Source of the DNA: Lachnospiraceae bacterium UBA1729
Lineage (GTDB): Bacteria > Bacillota > Clostridia > Lachnospirales > Lachnospiraceae
Direction: 5' to 3'
DNA: 64,000 bases
NCBI GenBank assembly: GCA_002315945.1
Contig: DCIJ01000078.1
Span: forward strand, 7,714 to 71,713
Positions 61,814-64,000 of the stretch are shown here, piece after piece. Within the stretch, counting starts at the first letter, position 1. Every line of letters starts with the position of its first letter. Both the position numbers and the translations under genes were made by a program. The notes below the pieces were generated by a model, which was not told the origin of the DNA, ran no database searches, and was given only the letters and a program-made list of their open reading frames with translations.

Positions 61814-62963
61814 TTTTCTGGTCCTCCTTATTCTCTCTCATCATGGAAATGAAGGTATCAAAAAGATACGCACTGTCCTCCGGACCAGGTGCGCTTTCAG
61901 GATGATACTGTACAGAGCATACCTTATGACTCTTGCTCTTAACACCCTCAACAGTATTGTCTAACAGATTGATGTGAGTAATCTCTAAATCTGTACCCTC
62001 CACAGAATCCACATCCACCGCATAGGAGTGATTCTGGCTGGTTATCTCTATTTTATCTGTGAGCAGATTTTTTACAGGATGATTTCCACCTCTGTGACCA
62101 AACTTAAGCTTATAGGTTTTGGCACCAAAGGCAAGGGATATTATCTGATGACCCAGACAGATACCAAAGATTGGACAAAATCCTATCAGCTCCTTAATTG
62201 TCTCTATGGTCTGGGTTACGTCACAGGGGTCTCCAGGTCCGTTGGAGATGAATACTCCATCAGGATTTATCTTCTTAATTTCTTCTGCAGATGTATTCCA
62301 GGGAACAAGAGTTACATCAAGTCCCAGTTTTATCATCATTCTGACAATATTGGCCTTGATTCCGCAGTCTATTGCCACAACTCTAAAGGCATTATCATCC
62401 TTATTGTTATCATCCGTCTGGTTGCCATCCTTATCAGTATGATAAAAACTGTCTGTGTTGGCATGAATCTGCTCTTTTGTACTGACTCTGGCTACTGCAT
62501 CCCTCCTGGGTACATACTCGTCCAGTATTTTTTTAGCCTGGGCCTGGTCAATATCTTCACAGGTAATCAGGGCCAGACAGCTGCCTATATCTCTGATGTG
62601 ACGACCAATACGTCTGGTGTCCACATCACATATTCCTACTACACCATACTTTTTCATTATTTCCTGAAAGGAATTCTTGCTTCTGAAATTAGATGGTTCA
62701 TCATTATAGTCTCTAACAACAAAACCTGAAATGGACGGATTTTTGGTCTCATAGTCCTCTTCATTAATTCCATAATTACCAATCAGTGGATAGGTCATTA
62801 CCACTGCCTGGTCTGTATATGAAGGATCTGACAAAATCTCCTGATATCCTACCATGGAAGTATTAAATACCAGCTCAACCACCTTGGTCTCAGTAGCACC
62901 AAAGGGCTTTCCTTCAAATACAGAACCGTCCTTTAAGTACAGTCTGCACATTTCATTTTTCAT
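61806..62963 (-). CDS. carA: carbamoyl phosphate synthase small subunit
   Basis: A 385-residue glutaminase subunit. The N-terminal half is CarA-specific ([19 protein letters not shown]); the C-terminal half is a class I amidotransferase with the nucleophile Cys in FGICLGHQ and His/Glu in [11 protein letters not shown]. The ATG at 62963, after AGGGAGAAA, is preferred over an upstream in-frame start at 63020 that would lie inside the leader. Confidence 0.95.
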   Translation of the reverse strand: MKNEMCRLYLKDGSVFEGKPFGATETKVVELVFNTSMVGYQEILSDPSYTDQAVVMTYPLIGNYGINEEDYETKNPSISGFVVRDYNDEPSNFRSKNSFQEIMKKYGVVGICDVDTRRIGRHIRDIGSCLALITCEDIDQAQAKKILDEYVPRRDAVARVSTKEQIHANTDSFYHTDKDGNQTDDNNKDDNAFRVVAIDCGIKANIVRMMIKLGLDVTLVPWNTSAEEIKKINPDGVFISNGPGDPCDVTQTIETIKELIGFCPIFGICLGHQIISLAFGAKTYKLKFGHRGGNHPVKNLLTDKIEITSQNHSYAVDVDSVEGTDLEITHINLLDNTVEGVKSKSHKVCSVQYHPESAPGPEDSAYLFDTFISMMRENKEDQKNA

Positions 62964-63012
62964 TGAGTTTCTCCCTGTTCTCACACCATTAGAAATCATA
63001 TTTTCTATAAAA

Positions 63013-63085
63013 AAAGACACTTCGAGTATACCCCAAAGCGCCTTTGCTCCTATAAATATATATAACTTTTCAGTGATTTTTTCAA
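63013..63085 (-). promoter_or_regulatory. promoter and attenuator-like leader of carAB
   Basis: Minus strand: TTGAAA (63080-63085), 17-nt spacer, TATATA (63057-63062). Within about 5 nt of the expected start comes GCAAAGGCGCTTTGGG, pairing with CTCGAAGTGTCTTT through several G-U pairs (63013-63045), then seven T. The 5' arm is the same sequence as in the glnN leader, while the 3' arm differs. No PyrR-binding loop was recognised. Confidence 0.8.
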
Positions 63086-63092
63086 GACCAAA

Positions 63093-63992
63093 TTAATTAA
63101 CCGGATTTTCATGTACCATACAATGCTTTACACCTGGTACCTCTTCAATGGCATCATGCACTCTGTGAGCTATTTCATGAGCCTCATTTAACGTCCTGTT
63201 TCCCCTGACAGCAATCTCTACATCAACATATATTCTTGCTCCAAACAGTCTGGTCTTAATATCATCTACACCCTCTACGCCATCTACTGACAAGATAATT
63301 TTTCGCATGTCTTCAACAGTTTCTGCAGGACATGCTTTGTCCACCATCTTGTCAACGGCATCCTTCATAATATCCCAGGCAGCCTTCTCAATAAACAGAC
63401 ATATTACCAGGCTGGCCACTGAGTCTGCCACCAGAATTCCCTCCCTGGCTCCAATAATACCCACCAGAGCACCTACCGAAGATAGCGCGTCTGATCTGTG
63501 ATGCCAGGCATCTGCCATAAGAGTCCCCGAATTAATTCTCCTGGCAGCATTCCTTGTATACCAGTACATCCATTCCTTGATTAGAATGGACAGTACTGCT
63601 GCTAATAATGCAGTCAGTCCCGGAATCTTCATAGTATTATACTGACCCAGCATAATAGTGCTGATTCCCTTGTAACCAATTCCCAGTCCTGTAAGTGCCA
63701 GCATGACTGACAATATTATCGATGCCACACACTCCATGCGCTCATGGCCATAGGGATGATCTGTATCAGGATCCTTGGATGCGATTTTTACACCAATTAT
63801 TACTACAAAAGTACTCAATACGTCAGAGGCCGAGTGAACTGCATCCGAAATCATTGCCCCTGAATTTGAAAAAATACCTGCCATCAGTTTAAATACTGAC
63901 AGCAGGGTATTAATTATTAAGGATACTTTTGAAACCCTCATTGCAATCTTCACAAATTCTGTTGAATTTAATGATTCTGCTTTATTTTCCAT
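63093..63992 (-). CDS. cation diffusion facilitator family transporter
   Basis: A 299-residue metal efflux protein of the CDF family with six helices. Metal-site motifs are HSASD in helix 2 and HHRSD in helix 5, and the conserved DTDHPYGHERME loop lies between helices 2 and 3. The C-terminal ferredoxin-like domain ends HCMVHENPVN. The HxxxD pattern suits zinc, iron or manganese; the substrate is uncertain. It is convergent with nothing and stands alone upstream of carA. Confidence 0.93.
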   Translation of the reverse strand: MENKAESLNSTEFVKIAMRVSKVSLIINTLLSVFKLMAGIFSNSGAMISDAVHSASDVLSTFVVIIGVKIASKDPDTDHPYGHERMECVASIILSVMLALTGLGIGYKGISTIMLGQYNTMKIPGLTALLAAVLSILIKEWMYWYTRNAARRINSGTLMADAWHHRSDALSSVGALVGIIGAREGILVADSVASLVICLFIEKAAWDIMKDAVDKMVDKACPAETVEDMRKIILSVDGVEGVDDIKTRLFGARIYVDVEIAVRGNRTLNEAHEIAHRVHDAIEEVPGVKHCMVHENPVN

Positions 63993-64000
63993 ATCCTACT

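Noticed and set aside
62028..62729. 233-codon plus-strand ORF antisense to carA
   Set aside because: It lies wholly opposite a conserved gene and resembles no family; a shadow of carA codon use.
58442..63045. ANTAR target two-hairpin motif in the glnN and carA leaders
   Set aside because: Known ANTAR sites need two hexaloop hairpins with A1 and G4. These leaders have one hairpin right after the promoter, with loops TTAG and GTATA, so the classical motif is not present even though an ANTAR gene is nearby.

Overview
This window is a stretch of low-GC Gram-positive chromosome, most likely from a gut or rumen member of the Clostridia (Lachnospiraceae-like; inference). Supporting traits are strong GGAGG ribosome sites, rho-independent terminators, type III and type I-alpha glutamine synthetases side by side, an ammonium channel fused to a PII domain, plant-arabinan glycosidases, and QueT, DegV/DUF1836 and M18 peptidase families. 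Nearly all genes lie on the minus strand. No rRNA, tRNA, CRISPR array, intact prophage or complete insertion sequence was seen.

Layout. Positions 1-5977: a sulfur amino acid cluster (trans-sulfuration enzyme, PatB/MalY C-S lyase, cysteine synthase, a polar amino acid ABC permease and ATPase, and a truncated glutathionyl-hydroquinone reductase-like gene). Positions 6108-10151: a secreted protein, a GH127-type beta-L-arabinofuranosidase and its divergent AraC regulator, separated by 29-bp repeats. Positions 10159-15006: a five-gene operon of circularly permuted ATP-grasp ligase, alpha-E protein, transglutaminase-like protease and two AstE/AspA-fold proteins, one of which has lost its metal ligands. 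Positions 15211-22310: DUF1836/DegV, an XRE-membrane protein pair, a condensation-fold acyltransferase, shikimate kinase, YqeK, a toxin-antitoxin-like HTH/nucleotidyltransferase pair and a preQ1-riboswitch-controlled queT. Positions 22319-30778: a flavin hydroxy-acid oxidase, a 1095-residue multidomain fusion, an M18 aminopeptidase and a chemoreceptor. Positions 30885-36873: an arabinoside ABC importer with a GH51 arabinofuranosidase and a divergent ArsR-type regulator. Positions 36875-39220: a patchwork island with an intron-like remnant, a reverse transcriptase fragment and an unrecognised three-gene operon, next to a K+ channel/RHH/26-residue-peptide cluster. Positions 40197-45134: PqqD-like protein, OPT transporter, small membrane genes, an Fe-S aldo-keto reductase and an ANTAR regulator. 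Positions 45146-63085: a nitrogen assimilation and carbamoyl phosphate/CTP block (glnA, gltD, gltA, pyrG, amtB-PII, glnN, carB, carA), followed by a CDF cation transporter.

The most interesting observation links two of these blocks. carA, glnN, amtB and the ATP-grasp operon each carry a short leader with a terminator-like hairpin whose 5' arm begins GCAAAGGCGC or GCAAGGGCGC. In three of the four the hairpin follows a good sigma-A promoter by only about 5-15 nt. This suggests an undescribed attenuation device on nitrogen genes, and would place the peptide-ligase-like operon in the same regulon. A second theme is two families of short interspersed repeats that sit on gene 3' ends and supply or rewrite stop codons.
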